A stretch of DNA of 42,367 nt, from contig CAMWMK010000024.1 of NCBI GenBank assembly GCA_947175295.1, positions 1 to 42,367 of the forward strand. Direction: 5' to 3'. Origin of the DNA: an uncultured Porphyromonadaceae bacterium (GTDB lineage: Bacteria > Bacteroidota > Bacteroidia > Bacteroidales > Muribaculaceae). Below, piece after piece: positions 8,179 through 16,379 of this stretch. The translations under genes were made by a program, and so were the position numbers. The notes below the pieces were generated by a model that was not told the origin of the DNA, did no database searches, and worked only from the letters and a program-made list of their open reading frames with translations. Within the stretch, counting starts at the first letter, position 1; the number at the start of each line of letters is the position of its first letter.

Positions 8179-9522
8179 TCATAAGGACGCATTCAATGTC
8201 AGTAGACTACCATCTTTATCAAGCACGATGGTCTTGGGTCCGCAATCGCTAACAGTAGTATATGTCAACGGAACTGATGACATGGAATTGAAGAAATCAG
8301 CGAGAGAGGTGTAGGCATTGAAGGCAAGTTGTGAGTTATTGTCGGCAGGCTCTCCGATATTGACCTTCAGCTTTCCATTTTCATCAGAGAAAGAGACAAA
8401 GAAGGAATCGGTCTCATTGCTCTTCGAACTAATGCGAAGGTTCAGGCGCAGCAGATAAGTCTTATTCGCGACATCGTATACAAACGAAATATCGTTAATG
8501 GCAGCAGACTTATAATTGTAGAGTGAACGGAGTTGCGCTGTAAACGAATCAAGATTATCCTTAAATACACCCGTAGGCGACTTTAAATCCACCTTCCATG
8601 TCGCTGTATTATTGTAGAGCATCTCAGTTAAAGTGCCGGCGGATATGGTTGAATTCTCATTGTCGACAGATGCAAGCGTACGATTGCCGACAAATGTAAA
8701 TTCTTCTATCTCCTTCTCATTTCCAGCCGCATCCACTATCTCAAACGGCTTCATGAAGCGAATACCCGTATTGGTGATTATAAAGTTAGACTTACGCGTC
8801 TGCTCTACAGCATCTCCTTTCTCCGGATAAACGCTCATGACACCGGTGTGTGCATTTGACACAACATATCGTTCTCCGTCAGCGTCATTGAAATATAGAT
8901 AAGGAGTCTCTTTTGCAAAAAGCGTTGTCGACAACTCCTGATAATCATGTAGGTATGCTTCAACATCCGTAGATGCATCCAGACGTCGGAGATATATGTC
9001 GTAAAGACGTTTCTTACCGAGCAGGCGGACCATATTTCCATCATCCCCCACCTCCATTACCTGAAACTCATAGTCTCCTTCGTGACCGAAACCGGTCTCA
9101 TTTATGTCGTTGCCTTCATCTCCTTTTGGAGCGTCCTGGCCGATGATGTTGGCAGGATCTGAAAATATATGGAAAAGATTATTGTAAGAATTGAATGATA
9201 TTACGGGACCGTTGTCGGCAATCATCTTCCAGAGTGAAGTCTCCTGCTTGAAATCACCTCCGATCCATTTATGGTTTGTTGAAATCTGCACAGAACCGTT
9301 TTTGTCAAATTTCATGACGAAAAGATAGCCGGGTTCATCAGCATTGGAGAAATATTCCATGGTCCAAAGTCCACCGTCGGCAGTCAGGACATCTGCATAG
9401 TCCTTCTTATACTGCTCAAGGCGTTCGGCAGCCGACTGATCGAAAATCTCGTCGTTATCATTTGAGCACGCAGTCAAAGCGAGTGCGGCTATGGCTGCTA
9501 TATATATTGATTTTTTCATCAC
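8179..9522 (-). CDS. DUF4302 surface lipoprotein
   Basis: A 447-residue lipoprotein with lipobox LTAC (Cys19) followed by SNDNDE. That acidic stretch is the Bacteroidetes lipoprotein export signal, which predicts display on the cell surface. The conserved N-terminal block (QYKKDYADVL, GGLWTMEYF, GYLFVMKFDKNGSVQIS) is typical of DUF4302 proteins, which are regularly encoded with SusC/SusD pairs and a HExxH zinc lipoprotein. The function is not known; a substrate-binding accessory role is inferred from the neighbourhood. It lies 120 nt behind the zinc lipoprotein gene, with a repeat array filling that gap. Confidence 0.88.
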   Translation of the reverse strand: MMKKSIYIAAIAALALTACSNDNDEIFDQSAAERLEQYKKDYADVLTADGGLWTMEYFSNADEPGYLFVMKFDKNGSVQISTNHKWIGGDFKQETSLWKMIADNGPVISFNSYNNLFHIFSDPANIIGQDAPKGDEGNDINETGFGHEGDYEFQVMEVGDDGNMVRLLGKKRLYDIYLRRLDASTDVEAYLHDYQELSTTLFAKETPYLYFNDADGERYVVSNAHTGVMSVYPEKGDAVEQTRKSNFIITNTGIRFMKPFEIVDAAGNEKEIEEFTFVGNRTLASVDNENSTISAGTLTEMLYNNTATWKVDLKSPTGVFKDNLDSFTAQLRSLYNYKSAAINDISFVYDVANKTYLLRLNLRISSKSNETDSFFVSFSDENGKLKVNIGEPADNNSQLAFNAYTSLADFFNSMSSVPLTYTTVSDCGPKTIVLDKDGSLLTLNASL

Positions 9523-9534
9523 TTTCTTATTTGA

Positions 9535-9628
9535 GGTTTAAGGGGTTTAAGAAGTTCGGGCAACATAAGGATGTCAAGATGATTCAGCGAATCCTTAAGG
9601 CACCTTAAAGCTACCAAACTTCTTAAAC
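9535..9628. repeat. Nonamer repeat array with inverted halves
   Basis: The left part holds GGTTTAAGG (9535-9543) directly followed by GGTTTAAGA (9544-9552). The right part holds complementary units such as TTCTTAAAC (9620-9628). The 12-mers at 9545-9556 and 9617-9628 are exact reverse complements. It fills most of the 120-nt gap between the zinc lipoprotein and DUF4302 genes. Confidence 0.6.
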
Positions 9629-9642
9629 AGTTAAACAATAAT

Positions 9643-10809
9643 TTACTGGATGGACTCTACTTCGTTGCGGAGTGCTTGGATATCGATTTCCTGCTGTCTT
9701 CGCTGTACGATATCGCGAAGGTCATCGAAAGATATCTTCCACTGATCAGTAAACCAGTTACGTGCGATAGACTGCTTCTGCATGATCATATCATAACCGT
9801 TGACTCCATCCTTGTCTTCGACCGGGAAAATCTCATGAAGTTCACGAACTCCATCAAGATACTCCTCCACAGCCTCTACTGTGGTAAGATACTCACCGTT
9901 GATGCCTACAAGACCCATCCTATAGTTCTTATAAGCCTGCTCCTGAGAAGTAAGGAAGTACTTGATAGTTTCAGGCTTAGATGGATCCTCATAATAATAG
10001 TAGCAGTAGTATTCCGCATTGTCGTCTTCCACCTCTCCGGGAGCTTTGTCGGAACCTGTGGTCCACCCTTGCTTCGACATCCAAAGGATAAGATCCATCT
10101 GGTCCGGCGTACGGGTCAGATAGTTGGCGATGGTCTCTGCGAAATCCTCTCGAGCCTGGGAAGACGCATAGGGAGTGATGAATCCGAGAGAAGCCACATA
10201 ACCGGGCTGTTTGGACTGCCAGGAGCCTTCATCATAGCGTCCGGTAGAGAGGAGGTTAAAGTCTGTAGGATAAGACTTGGTCTGATGCAGGATATGGCCG
10301 AACTCATGATGCATCGTACGGAAATAGTACTCATTGAGCATATTGATGTCGTTCAAATCCATTTCGTTGACCTTAAAAAGAGTCACTTTCAGACCCCCTT
10401 CAGCAAGGCCGAGGGTCTCTGTACCGGTCTGAGGATTATAAGCCGGAGAACCTACGAGGTGCAGGATACGCGGGCCATAGCTCTTGATGAAGTCCTCGCC
10501 TGTGAGCTCCTTATAGGAATCATACCAAAGGTATTTTGTGAGGAGTGCGAGATCACGTGCATTATCATAGGTAGCCGGCACAAGGTTGTACTGCATGTCA
10601 GCCTCCACGTCTTCCATCAGATACTTGAAATCGACGTTATAGATATCACGAAAATTCTGATTGAGCCACTTATCAAACTGATAGGTGTAGGAAGAAGGGT
10701 CCGGCTCATCGCTAACCTCAGGAAAAATCGTAGGTCCGAGATCATCGTTTGAGCAGGCCACAAGGAGAGGGGTGGCCAAAGTGGCTAAGATATATCTTGA
10801 AAGTTTCAT
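9643..10809 (-). CDS. Substrate import-associated zinc metallohydrolase lipoprotein
   Basis: Putative surface zinc metallohydrolase of the family that accompanies SusC/SusD transporters (NCBI name: substrate import-associated zinc metallohydrolase lipoprotein). Lipobox LVAC (Cys19) is followed by SNDD, a surface-export signal. The zinc motif is HHEFGH (H168, E169, H172 with the chosen start), and a downstream EDFAETIANYL segment could supply the third ligand. I start at ATG 10809 (388 residues); an upstream in-frame TTG at 10833 would add eight residues before a normal signal peptide and is unlikely. The gene lies 25 nt behind susD and is surely co-transcribed. The substrate is unknown; cleavage of peptides or of a carrier at the surface before import is inferred. 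Confidence 0.88.
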   Translation of the reverse strand: MKLSRYILATLATPLLVACSNDDLGPTIFPEVSDEPDPSSYTYQFDKWLNQNFRDIYNVDFKYLMEDVEADMQYNLVPATYDNARDLALLTKYLWYDSYKELTGEDFIKSYGPRILHLVGSPAYNPQTGTETLGLAEGGLKVTLFKVNEMDLNDINMLNEYYFRTMHHEFGHILHQTKSYPTDFNLLSTGRYDEGSWQSKQPGYVASLGFITPYASSQAREDFAETIANYLTRTPDQMDLILWMSKQGWTTGSDKAPGEVEDDNAEYYCYYYYEDPSKPETIKYFLTSQEQAYKNYRMGLVGINGEYLTTVEAVEEYLDGVRELHEIFPVEDKDGVNGYDMIMQKQSIARNWFTDQWKISFDDLRDIVQRRQQEIDIQALRNEVESIQ

Positions 10810-10834
10810 TGTTTTGCGTTTTGCTATTTGCAAT

Positions 10835-12562
10835 TTATTTGCTGATCATCACGAGGGCTGAGGGAGACTGGATCTTAGTGTCCGCTTCACTTGGGCGTGG
10901 ATTGCGCTGCATACCGGCCGCAATGATTTCAGCCGGAATCTGAACGGCCTTGCGCTCGTCGAAAATGCCGAGATGGTCCACTTCGTCTTTACCTATCTTA
11001 CGGTCGAATTCAAGTCCGAGACGCTTGATGTCAAACCAACGCATACCCGTATGAATCATTTCGATGCGACGGAAATGCTGGATGCACTGAAGCATTGCAA
11101 TCTCCTCTAAGGAGCTTATGCTCCATTGCGACGGACAGATCTGATCTACGTTGATGGTTTTTGCGATACCGTAGCCGGGATCCCTGTCTACGTAAAAGCC
11201 ACGTATATTTTCAATGGTAAGGTCATTGAATTTATCCTCATCTCCTTCAGCTGAAGGAGACTCGCGACGTGCCTTTTCCCAAATCGAGATGTCGGCAAGC
11301 GCTCCATTGATATCACCCAGGAAGAGCTTAGCTTCCGCCCTGGTCAGCAATACTTCCTCGCTTGTGAACTCAGAACGAGTCACATGTGTATAGCCGATAC
11401 CGGAAATCTTGTCGGTATATTCGAACTGCTCGGATATGTTTCCCGCGAAATAATATCCATATTCAGCCTTACCGTTGGGAGCGCATGATCCATTGAAACA
11501 AGGATGCATCACGAAGCTTCCGCCTTTACCGTTGGAGTTCTTCCACTGGAAGGAGCTCCACGCAGGAGAGCTGCCATGTATAGTAGCGTTGAGTGCATCG
11601 CGGATAACTCCGAAACGAAGACCTCCGACAAAATGGCGCCATGCTTGAGAATAGGTCGCGATAAGCATGAAGTTACGCGGCTTGTCACTTCCTTGTGCAT
11701 ACCTGCCAAAATCCGATATATAGAAGAAATTACCAAGATTGCGGAAGATGGTATTCATATATATCGACGGATCTACATCAGCTCCTCCGAAAGCATTGTT
11801 ACAGTGTTCAAGACACTTGTCATATTCTCGTGTGCAAAGATAGAATCGAGCCGCGAAAGCCTCGGCGGCATTCTTGTTGAAATGATATTTCGGCACTTCG
11901 TAAAGACCATTGTCAATCAGTCCAAGTCCGGTTTCAAGGTCGGTGCGGATATTGTCGTAAGTCTCTTTGAGGGTTCCACGGGCATAACTCGGTTTTACTG
12001 TGGTCTCGGGCTTCTTGATGTATGGAATTCCTAGAATGGTCTCGCTTACGGCGTCGCCACGGTAGGGATGACAGAAAACCTGAGCAAGGATAAAATGACA
12101 GTAGCTGCGAATCATTAGGGCTTCTCCTTTCACTGCGCGCTGAGTTGCGTCGAGAGTCTGCCCCTCGCTCTCCCATTTATCCAAAACCTGGAGCACTGCA
12201 TTCGCACCGGCAATGGCATTGTAGTGACCTTCCCAAATACTGGAGGGAGAATCACCGGAAGTGTTACTAACACACACTTCCCAACGGAACATCTCTTCAT
12301 CACCCCTATTGTATGGAGCGAGATTGTAGCGGAGTCCATCGGAATCGGGAGCGTTGTTGTCCTCTATATTGTCACTCATGATCTCGCAAGGCCATGCGTA
12401 GTTATATTGCGGATAAGAACTCACCAAAAGCATGCGGAGCTTTTCAGTATTGTCGAGCTCCACTCGGGAGTCGGTCGGGGTACCGAGGAAATCACTTCCA
12501 CAGGAAGTGAGACCTAAGACGGTACCCAGAGCCAAAGTATATATAAACTTAAATGCTTTCAT
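10835..12562 (-). CDS. SusD/RagB-family nutrient-binding lipoprotein
   Basis: Surface lipoprotein that forms the lid of the SusC/RagA transporter and captures substrate. The signal peptide ends in LTSC (Cys21), followed by GSDFLGTPTDSRVE, the usual SusD start. TPR-like helical segments follow (for example EALMIRSYCHFILAQVFCHPY), and the C-terminal SusD domain contains EVLLTRAEAKLFLGD and GMRWFDIKRLG. The 575 residues are normal length. It is 39 nt behind susC, and the gap is filled by a short heptamer repeat. With no carbohydrate-active enzyme in the operon, the ligand may be a peptide, but this cannot be read from the sequence. Confidence 0.95.
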   Translation of the reverse strand: MKAFKFIYTLALGTVLGLTSCGSDFLGTPTDSRVELDNTEKLRMLLVSSYPQYNYAWPCEIMSDNIEDNNAPDSDGLRYNLAPYNRGDEEMFRWEVCVSNTSGDSPSSIWEGHYNAIAGANAVLQVLDKWESEGQTLDATQRAVKGEALMIRSYCHFILAQVFCHPYRGDAVSETILGIPYIKKPETTVKPSYARGTLKETYDNIRTDLETGLGLIDNGLYEVPKYHFNKNAAEAFAARFYLCTREYDKCLEHCNNAFGGADVDPSIYMNTIFRNLGNFFYISDFGRYAQGSDKPRNFMLIATYSQAWRHFVGGLRFGVIRDALNATIHGSSPAWSSFQWKNSNGKGGSFVMHPCFNGSCAPNGKAEYGYYFAGNISEQFEYTDKISGIGYTHVTRSEFTSEEVLLTRAEAKLFLGDINGALADISIWEKARRESPSAEGDEDKFNDLTIENIRGFYVDRDPGYGIAKTINVDQICPSQWSISSLEEIAMLQCIQHFRRIEMIHTGMRWFDIKRLGLEFDRKIGKDEVDHLGIFDERKAVQIPAEIIAAGMQRNPRPSEADTKIQSPSALVMISK

Positions 12563-12572
12563 TGTTTACATT

Positions 12573-12600
12573 ATGCGTTTTTACGTTGTACGTTGCGCGT
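12573..12600. repeat. Heptamer repeat between susC and susD
   Basis: On the plus strand, degenerate heptamers of the RTTKKAC type occur in register (GTTTTTAC with one extra T, then GTTGTAC, then GTTGCGC). They begin immediately beyond the susC stop codon at 12602 and occupy most of the 39-nt gap. Confidence 0.55.
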
Positions 12601-12601
12601 A

Positions 12602-15600
12602 TCAGAAGCCTACGCGGACAGTGAATGTGAACTGTTTGGGGTTTGGCGAAGCCACACCACCTGAGTTGAAGAACTCGGGATCCTGACCATGAAGCTTGCT
12701 GTCGGAATAAATCAGGAAAGGATTGGTAGCAGCAAATTTCAGCGAAGCGGTACTGATACGCAATGCTTTCGTCCAGCTTTCGGGGAACTCGTACTGGAGC
12801 GATATCTCTTTCATACGGATAAAATCACCCTTAGCTACGCGTTCTGTAGAGTAGTTATACGCGTTGTAAGCATATGAAAGGTAGTTGTCGTTCTGATACT
12901 GACGAAGCGAAGCGATAGTAGGCACATTGGTGAATTTCTCATCGCCGGAAGCTACCCAACGATTAATGAAGTCCTTGGGCATCGCTGTAAGGTCGGAGTA
13001 TGCGGAAGCGAACACCGGATCAAGACGAAGCTTATTACCGAAAGCATATGTCATGAAGACATTGAGGCTCCAGTTCTTATAGTTGAACGTATTACCGAAA
13101 CCACCGGTGAAAGGAGGATCTACAGGACCTTCATATACAAGGTGGCCGAGTTTCTCCCACTCCTGGAAGTTGATGTCGGAAGTAGTCACCTCGCCATTCT
13201 CGTTGATAAACTGCGGAATACCGTCTTCAGTCAGGCCAACGAAGGGAATTGAGAAGATCGCACGCACCGGGTAACCCTGAACAGCGAAACCTGTACCCTG
13301 TACGAGGTCGATCACCTGCGAGCGTGAAGTCAGTTCGGTGATCTTGTTCTTCGCGTAGGAGAAAGTGAAGTCGGTGGTCCAATTGAAGTTGTTGGTCATG
13401 ATGTTGTGGGTAGAGAGTGTGAACTCCACACCATGCGACTCCATCGAAGCCACGTTGGCATACTTGAGGATCTCACCGCCGACGCCCTGAGTGTAGATGC
13501 GTCCGATAAGGTCGAAGTTATTGCGCTTATACCAGTCGGCTACGAAGTTGATGCGGTTGTTGAGGAAACCGAGGTCGACACCAACATCAAACTCATGCTT
13601 CTTCTCATAGGTGAGTTCGCCATTGGCGAGCTGCTGAAGGATGAGGGCCTGCTCATAAGCGAACGTATCCTGCTTCCATGGACGTGAAGGATAGTAGACC
13701 GCAGAAGCATTTGAAACACTTTCAAGACCGGAATCCGCCGTCAGTGAATATGAGAGGCGGAGCTTTGCTGTAGCAAGCACAGGGTTTACAAACCAAGACT
13801 CAGCGTCGGCGTTCCATGCTCCGGAGATATTCCATGTCGGGAGCCAACGAGACTGAGACGACTTTCCCAGCTTGTTGGAGCCTTCGTAGCGAAGAGTTCC
13901 GTTGATGATATATCGGTTGTCATACATGAAAGTTGCAGTTCCGAAGTAAGCCATGTTGCGGAAAGTGGTCGGGACATATGAATAGTAGTTCATATTCTCC
14001 TCGTTCTGCTGCTTGAAAAGTTTCCAGTCAGTAAATGGAATGTTGCCGTTCTTGTAGCAGATACCCCAGCCTTCGTAAGACTCGGTCAGACGGTCGATGC
14101 GGGATGACTGCATACCAATGAGGGCATTGACATTGTACTTGCCGGCGAAGTCACGGTTGTAGGTGGCAGTTGCACGGAAATCCCACTGACTCATTCCGTA
14201 GAGAGTATGTGTAATTATACCTCCATTGGGGAGCACCGATACAGGGAGGGAGTTGGGATCGTCCGGGTCAGTATAGAGGTAGGGGTTGGAGGCTCGGATG
14301 GTTGCGTTCTCCGGATTCACACCGGCGCGATAAGCCATCGCCTGGTTGGCGTCGTCCATCACATAGTGGTTCTGAGCAGAAGTATTGCGACGGAAGCTGC
14401 CTAAAGCCAAAAGCGTAAGACCGGTAATCGGCTTCCAGGTGATCTCACCCTGAAACTTGAGGTCCATTACATCGATGTCGATATAATTGTTTTCAAGTTC
14501 ATTGAAGATATTGAAGTCAGCATAGTTTCTGGTCTGTATAGCATTAGGGTCGGTGGTACGAGCCGTGTTCAGCGCATACGAATAGGGGTTGATGTCAAAG
14601 TTACGGTTTACAGCACCTGACACTACGTCTATTTCCTGCGACAGCGTTCCGGGAGCCTTCTGGCGGCGGTAGCTGTCGGAAGTAAGTATCTTCACCTTCA
14701 GTGTGCGGGAGAGATTGTAGGAAGCGTTGGCGTTGAAGGTGTAACGGGACACATTGGAAGACTTGTACCAACCGTCGTCGCCCATGTAGGAGAAAGAAGT
14801 ATAGAACTGTCCCTTGTCAGTACCGCCGGAAATGCTGACCGCATGGTTCTGCATTATGTTGTTGTTGAAGAGGAGGTCAAACCAATCGGTATTGCGGAAC
14901 TCGGCCTCACGCAGATAAGCGTTCTTTGCCGACTCCGTATTGGCGAGACCGAAACGTCCGGTCTCGGGATCGTAGGTATTGATCAGCTTATACATCGTGC
15001 CGTATACTCCTGAGTTGGAAGAGTTGGCGAGAGAAGCGAAAGAGAGCCATCCCTTTTCCTCCATCTCCTTATAGATACCCATCTGCTCCTGGGAGTTGGC
15101 GATGTTGAAGTTGCGGTAGCTGGGCTTTAGGCGATATGTAAGCTCGCCGGTATAGTTGATACTGGTGTGTCCGGAGCGACCCTGCTTAGTGGTCACGACA
15201 ATCACACCCGCCATAGCACGGGCACCATATATAGAAGTAGCGGAGCCATCCTTGAGCACCTGAAACGACTCGATGTCGTCGGCATTAAGGCCAGCGATTG
15301 CGGAGGCGATAAGCGTCTCTGCGTTACCCGACGAAAGATCGTCGGAATCGAGCTCTACGTTATCCTCGAGAATCACACCGTCAACGACCCAAAGAGGCTT
15401 GTTGGTACCATAAATAGATGTCGCACCACGCACACGGATCTTAGGAGCCGTACCGAAGGTACCAGACACATTCTGCATCTGCACGCCGGCGACACGACCG
15501 TCGAGAGAACGGGAAACGTCAGCCACACCGGAAAGCTTTGTTTTATCAGCATCGATTTTAGTGGCCGAGCCGGTGAAGAGACGGCGGTCGACGGTACCCA

Positions 15601-15928
15601 TACCTGTCACAACCACCTCACCTAACTGCTGGGCAGAGGAGGCGAGTTCGATTTTCATCGGCGCAGCGGTAGCCTTTACCTCAGCTGTCTGGCAGCCGAC
15701 GTAGGACACCTGGATAATAGTTTTTTCATTAGGTACGGTAATCTTGAAATTACCATCAATGTCTACGGCTACGGCTGTCTTGGGCTTGCCCTTGATCATG
15801 ACCGTAGCGCCGATAGCGGGTTCATCGGGTTCGTCCTTGAAGGTGACCATACCCGTGACCACGATGTCGGCATACACACCGATAGCCATCAGGAGGCTAA
15901 GGGTCAGGAGAACTAGTTTCTTTTTCAT
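12602..15928 (-). CDS. SusC/RagA-family TonB-linked outer-membrane transporter
   Basis: TonB-dependent outer-membrane channel, 1108 residues. In order: signal peptide (1-20), carboxypeptidase-regulatory-like domain (about 22-95, with GATVMIKG and VSYVGCQ), TonB box region (GEVVVTGMG), plug domain (about 110-240, with DVSRSLDGRVAGVQ, IRVRG and VLKDGSATSIYGARA), then the 22-strand barrel ending in the aromatic FTFTVRVGF. The N-terminal region carries no FecR-interacting STN domain, so control by an anti-sigma/ECF pair is not indicated. It heads the operon with susD, the zinc lipoprotein and DUF4302. A leader of about 155 nt with a hairpin and a TATCTTTG promoter element precedes it. Confidence 0.96.
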   Translation of the reverse strand: MKKKLVLLTLSLLMAIGVYADIVVTGMVTFKDEPDEPAIGATVMIKGKPKTAVAVDIDGNFKITVPNEKTIIQVSYVGCQTAEVKATAAPMKIELASSAQQLGEVVVTGMGTVDRRLFTGSATKIDADKTKLSGVADVSRSLDGRVAGVQMQNVSGTFGTAPKIRVRGATSIYGTNKPLWVVDGVILEDNVELDSDDLSSGNAETLIASAIAGLNADDIESFQVLKDGSATSIYGARAMAGVIVVTTKQGRSGHTSINYTGELTYRLKPSYRNFNIANSQEQMGIYKEMEEKGWLSFASLANSSNSGVYGTMYKLINTYDPETGRFGLANTESAKNAYLREAEFRNTDWFDLLFNNNIMQNHAVSISGGTDKGQFYTSFSYMGDDGWYKSSNVSRYTFNANASYNLSRTLKVKILTSDSYRRQKAPGTLSQEIDVVSGAVNRNFDINPYSYALNTARTTDPNAIQTRNYADFNIFNELENNYIDIDVMDLKFQGEITWKPITGLTLLALGSFRRNTSAQNHYVMDDANQAMAYRAGVNPENATIRASNPYLYTDPDDPNSLPVSVLPNGGIITHTLYGMSQWDFRATATYNRDFAGKYNVNALIGMQSSRIDRLTESYEGWGICYKNGNIPFTDWKLFKQQNEENMNYYSYVPTTFRNMAYFGTATFMYDNRYIINGTLRYEGSNKLGKSSQSRWLPTWNISGAWNADAESWFVNPVLATAKLRLSYSLTADSGLESVSNASAVYYPSRPWKQDTFAYEQALILQQLANGELTYEKKHEFDVGVDLGFLNNRINFVADWYKRNNFDLIGRIYTQGVGGEILKYANVASMESHGVEFTLSTHNIMTNNFNWTTDFTFSYAKNKITELTSRSQVIDLVQGTGFAVQGYPVRAIFSIPFVGLTEDGIPQFINENGEVTTSDINFQEWEKLGHLVYEGPVDPPFTGGFGNTFNYKNWSLNVFMTYAFGNKLRLDPVFASAYSDLTAMPKDFINRWVASGDEKFTNVPTIASLRQYQNDNYLSYAYNAYNYSTERVAKGDFIRMKEISLQYEFPESWTKALRISTASLKFAATNPFLIYSDSKLHGQDPEFFNSGGVASPNPKQFTFTVRVGF

Positions 15929-15958
15929 CGTTCGTTCCGAAAAGTGGTACTAAATTTA

Positions 15959-15990
15959 AACCAATCTCCTGATTTTCAGGAAGGTTGGTT
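15959..15990 (-). promoter_or_regulatory. Imperfect hairpin in the susC leader
   Basis: On the minus strand, AACCAACCTTCCTGA pairs imperfectly with TCAGGAGATTGGTT around a short A/T loop. It lies 30 nt before the susC start, so it could affect translation initiation or be a target for a small RNA, as known for other Bacteroides PUL leaders. The role is inference. Confidence 0.45.
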
Positions 15991-16091
15991 AAGTAAAAAT
16001 TATTGTTCGTTGTTGTTCTGAATGCGCAAATTACAGCAATCCGTGCGCCAAAACCAGTTGCCGAACGCGTCGGACGGTTGATTTCATGTTG

Positions 16092-16099
16092 CAAAGATA
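16092..16099 (-). promoter_or_regulatory. -7 promoter element for the susC operon
   Basis: TATCTTTG on the minus strand matches TAnnTTTG and is about 165 nt from the susC start. A perfect TTTG at the expected -33 position is missing, so the promoter may depend on an activator. Confidence 0.55.
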
Positions 16100-16320
16100 C
16101 AAAAAAGTTTTTGAAAAGGCTAATTATTTGAGAAGTTTTTTAGTTAAAAAGGATTCTTAATATGTTAAAAAACACATATTTTAATTTCTTTTGACACTTC
16201 AATATGACATAAAGCAACTACAATACGAATATTCCGCATTAAAAGACCTCTATCTTTAATAATTTTCAGATTATCCATAAGGAATGATTATCAAAATGTA
16301 ACTTTCAACGAAAAGCATAA

Positions 16321-16351
16321 AAAAGGCTTCGAATATCATCCGAAGCCTTTT
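16321..16351. terminator. Intrinsic terminator after the M6 peptidase gene
   Basis: AAAAGGCTTCG (16321-16331) and CGAAGCCTTTT (16341-16351) form an 11-bp stem with a 9-nt loop. It lies about 30 nt past the stop of the minus-strand M6 gene and ends in U-rich RNA. It separates the M6 transcript from the susC operon. Confidence 0.88.
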
Positions 16352-16379
16352 CTATATTTTTCTTATTCAGGAATGATTA

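Larger units (their letters stand above)
15929..16379. other. Intergenic region upstream of susC (about 450 nt)
   Basis: No gene is visible. It holds the susC leader hairpin, the susC -7 element, and, near the far end, the terminator of the M6 peptidase gene. The middle (about 16110-16310) is very AT-rich and contains a small palindrome (AATATGT 16159-16165 with ACATATT 16174-16180), a possible regulator site. No regulator gene lies within it. Confidence 0.6.

Noticed and set aside
9676..10752. Plus-strand reading frame (358 codons) opposite the HExxH lipoprotein
   Set aside because: The minus-strand frame has a lipobox and a zinc motif and fits the operon; the plus-strand translation has no recognisable feature.
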